Source of the DNA: JAAZMA01 sp036720245
GTDB taxonomy: Bacteria; Bacillota; Clostridia; Tissierellales; Tepidimicrobiaceae
Assembly (NCBI GenBank): GCA_036720245.1
Contig: DAIMNI010000013.1
Coordinates: 1 to 47,156 of the forward strand
DNA: 47,156 bases
Reading direction: 5' to 3'
Both the position numbers and the translations under genes were made by a program. Shown here piece after piece: positions 15,477-24,338 of this stretch. The notes beneath the pieces were generated by a model. The model did no database searches and was not told where the DNA came from. It worked only from the letters and a program-made list of their open reading frames with translations. Numbering within the stretch: position 1 is the stretch's first letter; each line of letters begins with the position of its first letter.

Positions 15477-16241
15477 TTATATCCTAAATAGTTTCTTCGC
15501 ATTTTCTGCTGTAGCTTTGGCAATTTCCTCAAAACTAAGTCCTTTCACTTCTGCAATGGTTCCTGCTACATACCTTACATATATTGGTTCGTTTCTTTTG
15601 CCTCTGTAGGGTTCTGGAGTTAAATAGGGGGAATCTGTTTCTATTAGTAATTTATCTAGGGGAACAGCTTTGACTACTTCTTTTGCTACTTTAGAATTTT
15701 TAAAAGTTATAGGGCCTGCTATGGATATATAGAAGCCTAATTTTATATATTCTATAGCCATCTCCACACTTCCAGAATAACAATGGAGTACTCCCTCTAA
15801 ATTTCCATCTTGGGCTTCTTTTAAAATTTCAAAGGTTTCTCCTGCTGCAGAACGGGAATGGATAATTACTGGCAAATGTACTTCCTTTGCTAGATTTAAT
15901 TGTTCTATAAATCTTTGTCTTTGAATATTCCTTGGGGAATTATCATAATAATAGTCTAAACCAATTTCCCCTATGGCTATTACTTTTTCCCTATTGGTAA
16001 AGGATTTTAATATCCCTATTGTAGCATCGTCCATTTCCTTAGCTGCATGGGGATGAACCCCCACTGCAGCATATATATTTTCATATTTTTCTGCTAGGGC
16101 TACTGCCTTTATACTGCTTTGCAAATCGTCCCCTGGGTTTATGACTAAATCTATTCCATTTTCCCTTAAGCTTTCAATTAATCTTTCTCTATCTCTATCA
16201 AATCTTTCATCGTCTAAATGAGCATGACTGTCTATTAACAT
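15477..16241 (-). CDS. tatD: TatD-family metal-dependent hydrolase/DNase
   Basis: A 254-residue TIM-barrel metallohydrolase. Metal ligands are visible in LIDSHAHLDD (residues 2-11), AIGEIGLDYYYDNSP (Glu at about 92), VIIHSRSA (His near 128), GVLHCYSGS (His near 152) and LIETDSPYLTPEPYRGKRNEP (Asp near 201). Family members are 3'-5' DNases and may edit or degrade nucleic acids. The position between metG and rnmV is conserved in Firmicutes, except that yabE, which sits between tatD and rnmV in B. subtilis, is elsewhere here. Confidence 0.94.
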   Translation of the reverse strand: MLIDSHAHLDDERFDRDRERLIESLRENGIDLVINPGDDLQSSIKAVALAEKYENIYAAVGVHPHAAKEMDDATIGILKSFTNREKVIAIGEIGLDYYYDNSPRNIQRQRFIEQLNLAKEVHLPVIIHSRSAAGETFEILKEAQDGNLEGVLHCYSGSVEMAIEYIKLGFYISIAGPITFKNSKVAKEVVKAVPLDKLLIETDSPYLTPEPYRGKRNEPIYVRYVAGTIAEVKGLSFEEIAKATAENAKKLFRI

Positions 16242-16251
16242 TTTGCCCTCC

Positions 16252-18186
16252 TTATGAAATTATAGCACCAGATTCTATATCTTCTAATGTGGATACTAAG
16301 GTTAATTTCCCATCCTTTTCAGCTGCTAACACCATGCCTTTAGATTCTTCGCCTCTCAATTTAATTGGTTTTAAATTGGCTACAATAACTACCTTTTTCC
16401 CTACTAAATCTTCTGGTGAATAGTATTCTTTTATACCTGATACTATTTGTCTTGTTTCCTCTCCTAATTTTACCTTTAAAATTAAAAGTTTATCTGCTTT
16501 AGGATGATCTTTAGCTTCTATGATTTCTCCTACTTTAAATTCAATTTTATCAAAATCATCTATAGTTATAAATTCTTCTACAGTTTTCTTTTCTTCTTCC
16601 ACTTTTTTCTTACTCCTTTTATCTATTAATTTTTGATTTGCACTATCTAATTTTTCCAATTCCTTTTCAATTTCTAGTCTTGGGAATAATATTTTCCCTC
16701 TTTTAACCTTAGTTCCCGATTCTATTTTACCCCAAATTTTAGTATCTTCCCAATTAATATTTTCACTTAAGCCCAATTGAGATAATATTTCCCTAGAGGT
16801 TCTCTCCATAAATGGATTTAAATTTAGAGCTATTATTCTAATGCTTTCCGCTAAATTGTATAATACTGTATTTAGCCTTTCTTTATTCTCTTTGGCCAAT
16901 ATCCATGGTGCAGTTTCATCAATGTATTTATTTGTCCTTCTAATTAATTTCCAAATTTCTTCTAGGGCTTGGGAATAGTTTAATTTATCCATATAATATT
17001 CTACCTTATTCCCAACATTTGTAGCTATTTCTATTAATTCACTATCTACTTCTTCTTTCTTTGTTGGATTTGGAATAATCCCATCATTATATTTTTCAAT
17101 CATAGTTAAGGTTCTACTAACCAAATTCCCTAAATCATTGGCTAAATCTGAATTTAGTCTTTGTAAAAACTTTTCCTTTGAAAAAGAACCATCTTGGCCA
17201 AAGGAAAATTCCCTAAGCAAGAAATATCTAAAGGCATCTATACCATATAATTCTATTAGGGGTTCTGGATAGATAATATTGCCTTTGGATTTACTCATTT
17301 TATCGTCTTCAAACAATATCCAGCCATGACCAAAGACTTTTTTAGGTATTTCTAAGCCTAATGCCATTAAAACTGCAGGCCAGATAATAGTATGAAATCT
17401 TACTATTTCTTTCCCTACTAAATGTACATCGGCAGGCCAGTATTTTTTGAATTTTTCATCTTTATCTGTTCCATAGCCTAGGGCTGTAATATAGCAAAGT
17501 AGTGCATCTATCCAGACATATACTACATGATTCTTTGCAAATGGCACCTTAATTCCCCAATCAAAACTAGTTCTTGATACACAAAGATCTTCTAGACCTT
17601 CATTTAGGAAATTATTTAGCATTTCATTTTTCCTAGATTCTGGCTGAAGGAATTCTGGATTTTCTTCATATAGTTTAATTATATCCTCCCTATATTTAGA
17701 TAGTTTAAAGAAATAGGCCTCTTCCTCTGCTGGATGCACTTTTCTACCACAGTCAGGGCAATTTCCATCTTCTAATTGGGTCTCAGACCAAAAAGCTTCA
17801 CAGGGAGTGCAGTATAGACCTTTATATTTGGATTTATAAATATCCCCTTGCTTATATAATTGTTCAAATATGGACTGTACTGCTTTTTCATGTTCTACAT
17901 CTGTGGTCCTAATAAATTCGTCATAATCAATTTCTAAAAGCTTCCAAAGTGCTTTTATATCTGCTACTATATTGTCTACATATTCCTTTGGTTTCATATT
18001 ATTTTCTTTGGCTTTTTCTTGTATTTTTTGACCATGTTCATCAGAACCTGTTACTAAATAAGCATCATAGCCTTGTAGCTTTTTAAACTTTTTTAGGGTA
18101 TCTGCTGCTATTGTAGTGTAAGTATGGCCTATGTGGAGATTATCGCTGGGATAATATATAGGCGTAGTAATATAATACTTTTTCAT
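16252..18186 (-). CDS. metG: methionyl-tRNA synthetase with C-terminal tRNA-binding domain
   Basis: Charges tRNA-Met. In the 644-residue product the class I signatures are HIGH (18-21) and KMSKS (296-300). A zinc knuckle has Cys126, Cys129, Cys143 and Cys146. The anticodon-binding helical domain lies around residues 370-510, and an EMAP/Trbp111-like domain occupies about 540-644 (FDKIEFKVGEIIEAKDHPKADKL...IVSGIKEYY). The ATG at 18184-18186 follows a GAGG-type site. An upstream in-frame extension of 32 residues would be translated from the T-box and is not real. Expression is controlled by the Met T-box leader. Confidence 0.97.
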   Translation of the reverse strand: MKKYYITTPIYYPSDNLHIGHTYTTIAADTLKKFKKLQGYDAYLVTGSDEHGQKIQEKAKENNMKPKEYVDNIVADIKALWKLLEIDYDEFIRTTDVEHEKAVQSIFEQLYKQGDIYKSKYKGLYCTPCEAFWSETQLEDGNCPDCGRKVHPAEEEAYFFKLSKYREDIIKLYEENPEFLQPESRKNEMLNNFLNEGLEDLCVSRTSFDWGIKVPFAKNHVVYVWIDALLCYITALGYGTDKDEKFKKYWPADVHLVGKEIVRFHTIIWPAVLMALGLEIPKKVFGHGWILFEDDKMSKSKGNIIYPEPLIELYGIDAFRYFLLREFSFGQDGSFSKEKFLQRLNSDLANDLGNLVSRTLTMIEKYNDGIIPNPTKKEEVDSELIEIATNVGNKVEYYMDKLNYSQALEEIWKLIRRTNKYIDETAPWILAKENKERLNTVLYNLAESIRIIALNLNPFMERTSREILSQLGLSENINWEDTKIWGKIESGTKVKRGKILFPRLEIEKELEKLDSANQKLIDKRSKKKVEEEKKTVEEFITIDDFDKIEFKVGEIIEAKDHPKADKLLILKVKLGEETRQIVSGIKEYYSPEDLVGKKVVIVANLKPIKLRGEESKGMVLAAEKDGKLTLVSTLEDIESGAIIS

Positions 18187-18212
18187 AAGTTTACCTCCTC
18201 TTTTTTTGTAAT

Positions 18213-18482
18213 AAAAAAACCTCCATCCCCATAGAGACGAAGGTAGAATTCGTGGTTCCACTCTAGTTTGTTTAAATTTCACAATTTAAACCTTATTAGG
18301 TTAAGTTTAACCTTGCATTTGATAACGGATGCCACCGTTATAGCCTAATTTGTTTCAGCCATAAAGTTTAGGGGCCATCTTCAATAAAATTATAGATACT
18401 GGTTTTCACCTAAGTCCAGCTCTCTTTAATCTAAATCTTACCTACTCTTCCCTGCATTACCTTTTATTAATATGGATTATTA
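18213..18482 (-). promoter_or_regulatory. T-box riboswitch of metG (AUG specifier)
   Basis: A leader of about 270 nt with the hallmark T-box sequence AGAGTGGAACCACG (18251-18264), which pairs with the uncharged tRNA acceptor end. The stem I base pairs AAGATTTAG with CTAAACTTT, and AGAGAGC follows. In the specifier loop ATG lies at 18376-18378, matching Met. The terminator is CCTTCGTC...GGATGGAGG (18220-18243) followed by seven T. Uncharged tRNA-Met should favour the antiterminator and so read-through into metG. Confidence 0.93.
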
Positions 18483-18489
18483 ATTAATA

Positions 18490-18518
18490 AATATACCTGA
18501 TATATAGATTTTTGTCAA
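18490..18518 (-). promoter_or_regulatory. metG promoter (sigma-A)
   Basis: TTGACA (18513-18518), 17-nt spacer, TATATT (18490-18495) on the minus strand, placing the transcript start at the 5' end of the T-box. The stretch 18519-18744 between this promoter and that of yabE is AT-rich and shows no gene or clear signal. Confidence 0.82.
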
Positions 18519-18744
18519 GTGAAGCGATTATTTTCTACTTGTTACAAAAACTTAACAATAAGTTTACAAATTAGTTAAAATAATTGTATTGGCAACTTTT
18601 CCCTTTGTAAAAATATAGGTAAATACAAGTTTTTACTGCTATTATTTCTTATTTTGAATATATTAAAAAGTATAGGAGAAAATAATTTTCAAGATGGTTT
18701 TACCCTATTTTTTACAAATCGCTTACACTTTTTAACAAAAATAG

Positions 18745-18773
18745 TTGACAGTTAAAGCACATTTGAATAAAAT
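18745..18773 (+). promoter_or_regulatory. yabE promoter (sigma-A)
   Basis: TTGACA (18745-18750), 17-nt spacer, TAAAAT (18768-18773), followed by AAGGAGGG and the ATG at 18804. Confidence 0.82.
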
Positions 18774-18803
18774 ACAATACAGTCAAAATAAGGAGGGAAA
18801 AAC

Positions 18804-19829
18804 ATGGAAGAATTTTCGCCTAATAAGGCTAACCGTTTTAAAGTTTTGACTGTCCTCGTGGTAGCAGCTTCTTTATCTTTAGGAGTTTATATGTACTCTG
18901 CCAAGGAAATTACCCTTGTGCTAGATGAAAAGACTAGGGAAATAACTACTTATGCTGAAACAGTAGAAGACCTACTTCAAGAAGAGGAAATTTTACTGGA
19001 CAAATTGGCTTATGTAAGTATTCCCTTAGACACAAAATTAGACGACAATATGAAAATAATTATAAAAACACCTAAACCCTATACATTGGCCATTGGCAAT
19101 AATATGGATGAGGTGAAGTCAATTTATACTAAAACTAGAGATGTATTGAATGATCTCAATATAAATCTAGGGGATTTAGACTATACTAGTCCTGGCCTTG
19201 ATGAAAAATTAAGCTATGGTGATACAATTTCCATAACTAGGGTCAAGGAAGTAATAGAAGAAGTAGAAGAAGTAATCCCCTATGAATCCATAGTCCAAAA
19301 ATCAAATAAATTAGATAATGGAACTACCAAAGTGATTCAAGAGGGAGAAGATGGGGTTAAAATTAAAACAATGAAAAGTACATTTGAAAATGACGAACTA
19401 GTGGACAAAATTCTAGTTAAAGAAGAAATAACAAAAGATGCTATTCCTAAAATAACAGAAAAAGGCACTAGAACTGTAGCAAAGACTACGCGAGGCAATG
19501 TCAGGTACAAAAATGTATTAACTATGACGGCTACGGCCTATGATAATTCCTACGAAAGCACTGGAAAGTCTCCAGGTCAAAAATATTGGGGATTAACAGC
19601 CTTAGGCACTAAAGCTAGGGTAGGTGCTGTAGCAGTAGATCCAAAGATAATACCCTTAGGTACTAAACTTTATGTGGAAAGCCTTGATGGGACCAAAGAC
19701 TATGGCTTCTGTGTGGCAGAAGACACTGGTGGTGCAATTAAAGGTAATAAGATAGACTTATTCTTTAACACCTCCGGAGAAGTCAGAAAATTTGGTAGAA
19801 GAAAAGTAAAAGTTTATATATTAGATTAG
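18804..19829 (+). CDS. yabE: YabE-like cell-wall protein (DUF348, G5, 3D domains)
   Basis: A 341-residue envelope protein. One membrane/signal helix (about residues 14-30) is followed by two DUF348 modules (about 35-75 and 90-135), a G5 domain (about 150-225, with NGTTKVIQEGEDGVKIKT) and a C-terminal 3D domain. The 3D domain shows MTATAYD, GLTALGTKARVGAVAVDP, IIPLGTKLYVE and the three conserved aspartates in DTGGAIKGNKIDLFF. Relatives of this architecture are resuscitation-factor-like autolysins whose 3D domain resembles lytic transglycosylase MltA. In B. subtilis yabE lies between tatD and rnmV; here it is divergent from metG and precedes spmAB. Confidence 0.9.
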   Translation: MEEFSPNKANRFKVLTVLVVAASLSLGVYMYSAKEITLVLDEKTREITTYAETVEDLLQEEEILLDKLAYVSIPLDTKLDDNMKIIIKTPKPYTLAIGNNMDEVKSIYTKTRDVLNDLNINLGDLDYTSPGLDEKLSYGDTISITRVKEVIEEVEEVIPYESIVQKSNKLDNGTTKVIQEGEDGVKIKTMKSTFENDELVDKILVKEEITKDAIPKITEKGTRTVAKTTRGNVRYKNVLTMTATAYDNSYESTGKSPGQKYWGLTALGTKARVGAVAVDPKIIPLGTKLYVESLDGTKDYGFCVAEDTGGAIKGNKIDLFFNTSGEVRKFGRRKVKVYILD

Positions 19830-19839
19830 TATTATCTCT

Positions 19840-19874
19840 TTACCCCTTTCATATATTTTATATGAAAGGGGTAA
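19840..19874 (+). terminator. perfect hairpin between yabE and spmA carrying the spmA ribosome site
   Basis: 15-bp perfect stem TTACCCCTTTCATAT (19840-19854) with its complement (19860-19874), 5-nt loop, then TTTT and the spmA ATG (19879). The 3' arm contains GAAAGGGG, the ribosome site of spmA. It probably acts as yabE terminator and as a lid on spmA translation, like the hairpin at 4003-4052. Confidence 0.72.
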
Positions 19875-19878
19875 TTTT

Positions 19879-20448
19879 ATGATTAAAACCATATGGTTTT
19901 TTATGATTGCAATTGGAATTGTATATGGGGCTTTAAATGGAAATTTAAATGAAATTAATAATATTATTATAAAGGAAGCCTCTGAAGGAGTTAGTTTTGC
20001 CATAGGCCTTATGGGCATTATGTGTTTTTGGATAGGCATGATGAATATTGCCGAAAAATCAGGTTTAATTGAAAGTATTTCCAAGGCTTTTAGGCCCATC
20101 ATGAAAATACTTTTTCCAGATATACCAAGAGGCCATGCTGCCGAAAGATGGATACTTATGAATTTTATTGCCAATATGCTTGGCGTAGGAAATGGTGCCA
20201 CTGCCTTTGGACTTAAGGCTATGAAAGAATTAGATAAATTAAATCCAAATAAAAAACAGGCCTCTAATTCTATGGCCATGTTTTTAATTATAAATATGTC
20301 TGCACTTCAATTGGTCTCCATGACCATAATTAAAATGAGATACGATTATGGGGCTAGTAATCCTAGTGCCCTAGTAGGCATTACCATATTGGCTACTTTT
20401 TTATCCACAATAGTAGCAATAATAATTGGAAAACTTTTAGAGGGATGA
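19879..20448 (+). CDS. spmA: spore maturation protein A
   Basis: A 189-residue integral membrane protein of the nucleoside-recognition/Gate-domain family; needed in B. subtilis for full core dehydration of the spore. Features are MIKTIWFFMIAIGIVYGALNG at the start, GLMGIMCFWIGMMNIAEKSGL (about 52-72), and the family block LGVGNGATAFGLKAMKELDKLN (about 108-129). It is followed 4 bp later by spmB. Confidence 0.94.
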   Translation: MIKTIWFFMIAIGIVYGALNGNLNEINNIIIKEASEGVSFAIGLMGIMCFWIGMMNIAEKSGLIESISKAFRPIMKILFPDIPRGHAAERWILMNFIANMLGVGNGATAFGLKAMKELDKLNPNKKQASNSMAMFLIINMSALQLVSMTIIKMRYDYGASNPSALVGITILATFLSTIVAIIIGKLLEG

Positions 20449-20452
20449 TAAA

Positions 20453-20974
20453 ATGTTAAAAATTATATCCATTGGAATAATTCCAGCGATGGTATTAATA
20501 ATTTTAATTCATGGTTATGTAAAGGGAGTAGATATATATTCTACCTTCATAGATGGAGCCAAGGAAGGTATGAAAACCACCTTTAGGATTATCCCCTATC
20601 TAATAGCCATATTTGTCGCTGTAGGCATTTTTAGAGGCTCTAATGCTATGGAAATGCTAGTAGATTTATTAAACCCCTTTACTAGTCTACTGGGGATACC
20701 AAGTGAAATACTTCCTTTAGTTATTTTAAGACCTGTTTCTGGCTCCGGTGCCCTAGGCATTGTAAAAGACCTAATCGAACATTATGGAGTAGACTCCTTC
20801 CCAGCAGTAATAGGCTGTGTAATGATAGGCTCCTCAGAAACAATTTTTTATACCATCACATTATACTTTGGTTCAATTGGGGTAAAGGATTATAAACATA
20901 CTTTAAAGGCAGCGCTATTGTCTTATATTGTGTCAGTGTTTATTATTTTGTTTGTGGTGGGGATGTGGTATTGA
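20453..20974 (+). CDS. spmB: spore maturation protein B
   Basis: A 173-residue partner of SpmA, of the same nucleoside-recognition family. It has about five membrane helices and the family signature LVILRPVSGSGALGIVKDLIEHYG (about residues 93-116), then GSSETIFYTITLYFGSIGV. The pair is believed to act in the forespore/mother-cell membranes in spore core dehydration. Confidence 0.94.
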   Translation: MLKIISIGIIPAMVLIILIHGYVKGVDIYSTFIDGAKEGMKTTFRIIPYLIAIFVAVGIFRGSNAMEMLVDLLNPFTSLLGIPSEILPLVILRPVSGSGALGIVKDLIEHYGVDSFPAVIGCVMIGSSETIFYTITLYFGSIGVKDYKHTLKAALLSYIVSVFIILFVVGMWY

Positions 20975-21013
20975 TGCGCCTTTTGTGTCAAATTTAAATA
21001 CTTTAGTGGCGAT

Positions 21014-21192
21014 CCCCGACATATTTGGGAAGACCGCCCTTTAAATTCAAGATTTGTGAATTATCACAACACGGGAAAAAAATGGCCGTGAAGATCGCTA
21101 TCGCTAAAAAACACGGCCAAGCGATTTTTTCCCCTTAGTTGGATAATTTTGCAAATCTTTCATAAGTCGGGGCTTATCTTCCCAAATATGTC
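21014..21192. repeat. 180-bp nested palindromic element (MITE-like or structured RNA)
   Basis: A perfect 16-bp terminal inverted repeat (GACATATTTGGGAAGA, 21018-21033; complement 21177-21192). CCCCGAC (21014-21020) pairs with GTCGGGG (21166-21172). Further arms are AAGATTTG...ATTATC (21049-21065) with GATAAT...CAAATCTT (21142-21159), GGGAAAAAA with TTTTTTCCC, and at the centre TGGCCGTG (21083-21090) with CACGGCCA (21112-21119). No reading frame of note is inside. It could fold as one long cruciform or RNA hairpin. Confidence 0.8.
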
Positions 21193-21222
21193 TTATTCTC
21201 CAATATATCACGACATTATGAA

Positions 21223-21266
21223 ATGGGACAAGGAGAACCGTCCCTGCTGTCCCACTGCTGTCCCAT
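21223..21266. repeat. GGGACGGTTCT-type interspersed repeat
   Basis: ATGGGACAAGGAGAACCGTCCC followed by two CTGCTGTCCCA units; related to 15410-15475. It runs right up to the stop codon of the herA-like gene. Confidence 0.75.
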
Positions 21267-23089
21267 TAAGCTTTATATACATTATAAAATGGTGTTTTTT
21301 CCTTCTTTAATTTCCCCTTAGATACTAAATCCTCCAATTTTTCTTCAAATACATTTATAGTATAAGTAATTCCTAAATCCTTTTCTATTTCTTTAATTAT
21401 ATTTATAAAATCATCTCCATTTATAGGGAGTTTGTTTTTGATTATATTATCGGCATCTGCTTTGTTTTTTAATTCATCAAAGGGATTTTCTGTGTGGGGG
21501 CTGCTGGTGTTGGCTGCTCTAATTCTTGAAAATATAGTTCGTCCCATTAGCGCTTCTGAAATAAATACATCTCCTGTTCTCAAATAGGGTAGTCTTCTGG
21601 CTTCTTCTTCTGTAATATCCGTTTCTTCTTTTATGGTTTGAATATCTGAAGCCCTTACAGTTCTAAATATAAATTTAGTATTTAATTGGGCGGTAATGGT
21701 TTCGTCTAATAGTGTAGGTCTTTGAGTAGCTAGAATTAAAAAGGTGCCATATTTTCTGCCTTCTTGGGAAATCTCTTTTAATATGGATTTAGAAGGTGGT
21801 TCATAGCCTTTTGGAGCAAAATTGTGCGCCTCATCTGTAACAATTATAAAAGGTGGAAAATAATCGGCAGTTGTTTTTCTATATTGGGCATCTTTATAGT
21901 CCCTTCGCCTATGATATAGATTGTTTAATAAATAAGTACTAAATACTTGAAGTATTCTGGTGCTCCCTTGAATTACTATAAGTTTCCCCATATAAAGCCC
22001 TTCTTCTACAGGCTTTATATCCTTGCTAAAAATTCCTTCATTATTTAATCTATTTAATCTCCAAATTATACCTCTAACAGAACTATATGGGCAAGTCTTG
22101 TCGTATTTTATATATAATTCTTTTCGCTTTTGCCAACCTTCCCTTTCTAAATCTGTACTAGCATCTGAAATTCTAGCATTTATTCTGTCCATAGTGCCTT
22201 CTTCTTGGGCTTCTGCTAACATTTTAAGCCTATTATGAAAACTAGTATAGGAATCACTCTTTTTAAATAATATATCTACCACATTATTCATAGCATCAGT
22301 TAAAGTGCTAGAAGCATCTAATAGATTTTTAATATCTTGAGTGGATAAATCCTCAAATCTTACTCCAATATGAAAACCTACCTGAAGGCATTTAAATCTA
22401 TCTTTATAATCTATACCTTCCCCGCTAGGTAGATAATCCCCCCTTTCACTAAAGTCCATTTCAAAATGGGGATCTAGTACTATAGTAGGTATATTTAATT
22501 TCATCAATTCCTCTAGTATTACCCTTAGACCAAAGGATTTCCCAGAACCTGAACCACCAAATACTCCAATATGAGGATATTGATGCATGGATTTAATATC
22601 AAATATATAGGGAATGTCCCCTTGAGGCACTAATTTATTTTCTTCAAATGTATATAGCAGATTTTTTAATTCATTGTCCATAGTATCTACCATTTGATCT
22701 GTATTTTTAATAATTCCCAAAGTTAAGCCTTCCTCTGCTGAAGATCTTATCATTAAATCCTTGACCTCATGGAATTTAGGAATTCTAATTTTAGAGCCTG
22801 TTTCCACTGGATATAGGGCTTCATTTAATAGTCTTACTTTAGCTATGTATATAGTATCCTCGTCAATATTGTATCCAATGGCCTTCAAAGATTCTAATAC
22901 TGAACTATCTGCCAATTCTCCATGTAGACTTAGGGGAATATATTTATTATAAGATTTAGCCTCTACCACTTCCCCCATTAAATCCCCCTGATAAGGGTCT
23001 TCAATAATTAAAAATTCATTTATTCTAAAATTTCTATCCTTAGAACCTATATATACTTCCTGTTGTGTAGTAATTCCAACAACCTGCAT
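21266..23089 (-). CDS. herA: HerA-like DNA translocase/helicase ATPase
   Basis: A 607-residue FtsK/HerA-superfamily ATPase. An N-terminal beta-barrel HAS domain (about residues 1-110) precedes the DUF87 motor. Walker A is GGSGSGKS (178-185), LDPHFEMDF follows, and Walker B is IIVTDEAHNF (about 415-424). LILATQRPTLLDETITAQLNTKFIFRT (about 455-480) is the sensor and arginine-finger region typical of HerA. HerA forms a hexameric ring that pumps DNA and partners with NurA nuclease in end resection or, in some bacteria, phage defence. The nurA gene lies directly upstream, separated by 131 bp of repeats. Confidence 0.9.
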   Translation of the reverse strand: MQVVGITTQQEVYIGSKDRNFRINEFLIIEDPYQGDLMGEVVEAKSYNKYIPLSLHGELADSSVLESLKAIGYNIDEDTIYIAKVRLLNEALYPVETGSKIRIPKFHEVKDLMIRSSAEEGLTLGIIKNTDQMVDTMDNELKNLLYTFEENKLVPQGDIPYIFDIKSMHQYPHIGVFGGSGSGKSFGLRVILEELMKLNIPTIVLDPHFEMDFSERGDYLPSGEGIDYKDRFKCLQVGFHIGVRFEDLSTQDIKNLLDASSTLTDAMNNVVDILFKKSDSYTSFHNRLKMLAEAQEEGTMDRINARISDASTDLEREGWQKRKELYIKYDKTCPYSSVRGIIWRLNRLNNEGIFSKDIKPVEEGLYMGKLIVIQGSTRILQVFSTYLLNNLYHRRRDYKDAQYRKTTADYFPPFIIVTDEAHNFAPKGYEPPSKSILKEISQEGRKYGTFLILATQRPTLLDETITAQLNTKFIFRTVRASDIQTIKEETDITEEEARRLPYLRTGDVFISEALMGRTIFSRIRAANTSSPHTENPFDELKNKADADNIIKNKLPINGDDFINIIKEIEKDLGITYTINVFEEKLEDLVSKGKLKKEKTPFYNVYKA

Positions 23090-23109
23090 AATTTTCCCTC
23101 CTATATTAT

Positions 23110-23208
23110 TGTCATCCTGACCTTATTACTGTCATCCTGAACGATTAGTGAAGGATCTTTATTTTTACTATTAAGGGATTCTTCGGCCTATGGCCTCAGA
23201 ATGACAAA
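23110..23208. repeat. interspersed GTCATCCTGA.../GATCCTTCGC repeats between nurA and herA
   Basis: Units at about 23110-23119 (partial), 23129-23158, and a diverged inverted unit at about 23175-23208 (GGATTCTTCGGCC...CTCAGAATGACA). They belong to the same family as at 4.1, 24.7 and 29.2 kb. Confidence 0.78.
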
Positions 23209-23220
23209 TTATTTGCTTTT

Positions 23221-24195
23221 TTATAGTGTTCTTTTATCCCTTTCTGATATAAAAAACATTTCAAGTATTTCCCTGTTTAAATGGGATTCTAATAATCCTC
23301 TAATCATTTTATTCGGAATCTTCACTTCACTATCTACTATATCTATCCATAAAGGTACGCCCCTACCATCTTTTGGTGTTAAGTTAAAGACTAATCTTGC
23401 CATTTCTTCTAAATGCTCCTTTTGACTATCTAAAATATCCATACCTACTACAGTAGGTGCCTGAGAAGAACGCATAAACAGAGATGAAAAGCCTTCCTTG
23501 GTCTTTTTAGATATGTCTTTATATATGGAAATGGCTTCTCCATATTCTAATTTTCCATATAATAATTCCCTATCATAAAATAATTCATTTATTTCTAAGG
23601 ATTTGTCTTTTTTTAAGGCTTCCCCTATTATGTAAGTTTTTATATCTTTTATAACCCCTATAAGGATTATACCCTTTTCCTCACATTTAGTCCTTAATTC
23701 CATCCATTTACTATAAGAATCTATATCATATCTAATTAAAGAACCATCCATAATAATAGCATAGGGTTTTAATTCTTCTATTGCTTCTAGGGCTGCTTCT
23801 ATTTCTATGGAGGAAAGTTTTTCTCTTCTAATGGAGCTTTCCTCTTCTTCTGTATCTCTTTCATTGTATAATGGAGTATAAAAATCTGCCTTATATATGG
23901 GTTTATCCTTGTGCAAAGTAGACTTAGCTAGTCCTTGATATAGTTCTATAAAATGGGGATAGGCCCCACCAATTTTATTATTAGAGCCATCTACTCCTAC
24001 TATACCACCTTCTTCTAAATAGAAATTTAATTCTTCATTTGAAAGTTTCTCCATCTTTTTAATGGGACCAATGTTTTCCCCTAGAAAATTTCTAAAAGAT
24101 TTCCTATCCATGGACAATAAACCTTTATATTTATTTTCTAGTATTTTATTTATATATTTTACTTTGTCCTCTAATTCTTTATTAATATTATACAA
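23221..24195 (-). CDS. nurA: NurA-domain 5'-3' nuclease
   Basis: A 324-residue RNase H-like nuclease. The catalytic acidic motifs are GIVGVDGSNNKIGG (Asp69), YAIIMDGSLIRYDID (about residues 143-158) and VVGMDILDSQ near 255. After a helical N-terminus come the NurA core and a C-terminal alpha-helical tail ending in basic residues. With HerA it would form a DNA-end resection machine at double-strand breaks; the gene pair in this order supports that. Both Asp motifs are intact, so the enzyme is probably active. Confidence 0.86.
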   Translation of the reverse strand: MYNINKELEDKVKYINKILENKYKGLLSMDRKSFRNFLGENIGPIKKMEKLSNEELNFYLEEGGIVGVDGSNNKIGGAYPHFIELYQGLAKSTLHKDKPIYKADFYTPLYNERDTEEEESSIRREKLSSIEIEAALEAIEELKPYAIIMDGSLIRYDIDSYSKWMELRTKCEEKGIILIGVIKDIKTYIIGEALKKDKSLEINELFYDRELLYGKLEYGEAISIYKDISKKTKEGFSSLFMRSSQAPTVVGMDILDSQKEHLEEMARLVFNLTPKDGRGVPLWIDIVDSEVKIPNKMIRGLLESHLNREILEMFFISERDKRTL

Positions 24196-24255
24196 AATAG
24201 CACCTCCAATTAATTAAGCTTTTGTCAAACTTTGATATAATTCTTTCTATTTATG

Positions 24256-24284
24256 TTGACTTTATTTGGTAGTTATGGTATTCT
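24256..24284 (+). promoter_or_regulatory. promoter of the AbrB-family gene
   Basis: TTGACT (24256-24261), 17-nt spacer, TATTCT (24279-24284); the start codon is at 24339 after AGGGGGAATAAGG. Confidence 0.65.
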
Positions 24285-24338
24285 TTAAATTGTAGAAAAA
24301 AGTCGATTTTAAAACAAATATATCTAGGGGGAATAAGG

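Noticed and set aside
18187..18282. A 32-residue N-terminal extension of MetG
   Set aside because: This stretch is the T-box terminator/antiterminator region and would be translated RNA structure; the ATG at 18184-18186 matches the family.
19821..20279. A 152-codon minus-strand frame opposite spmA
   Set aside because: It is antisense to a clear spmA, and its product is low-complexity hydrophobic with no ribosome site.
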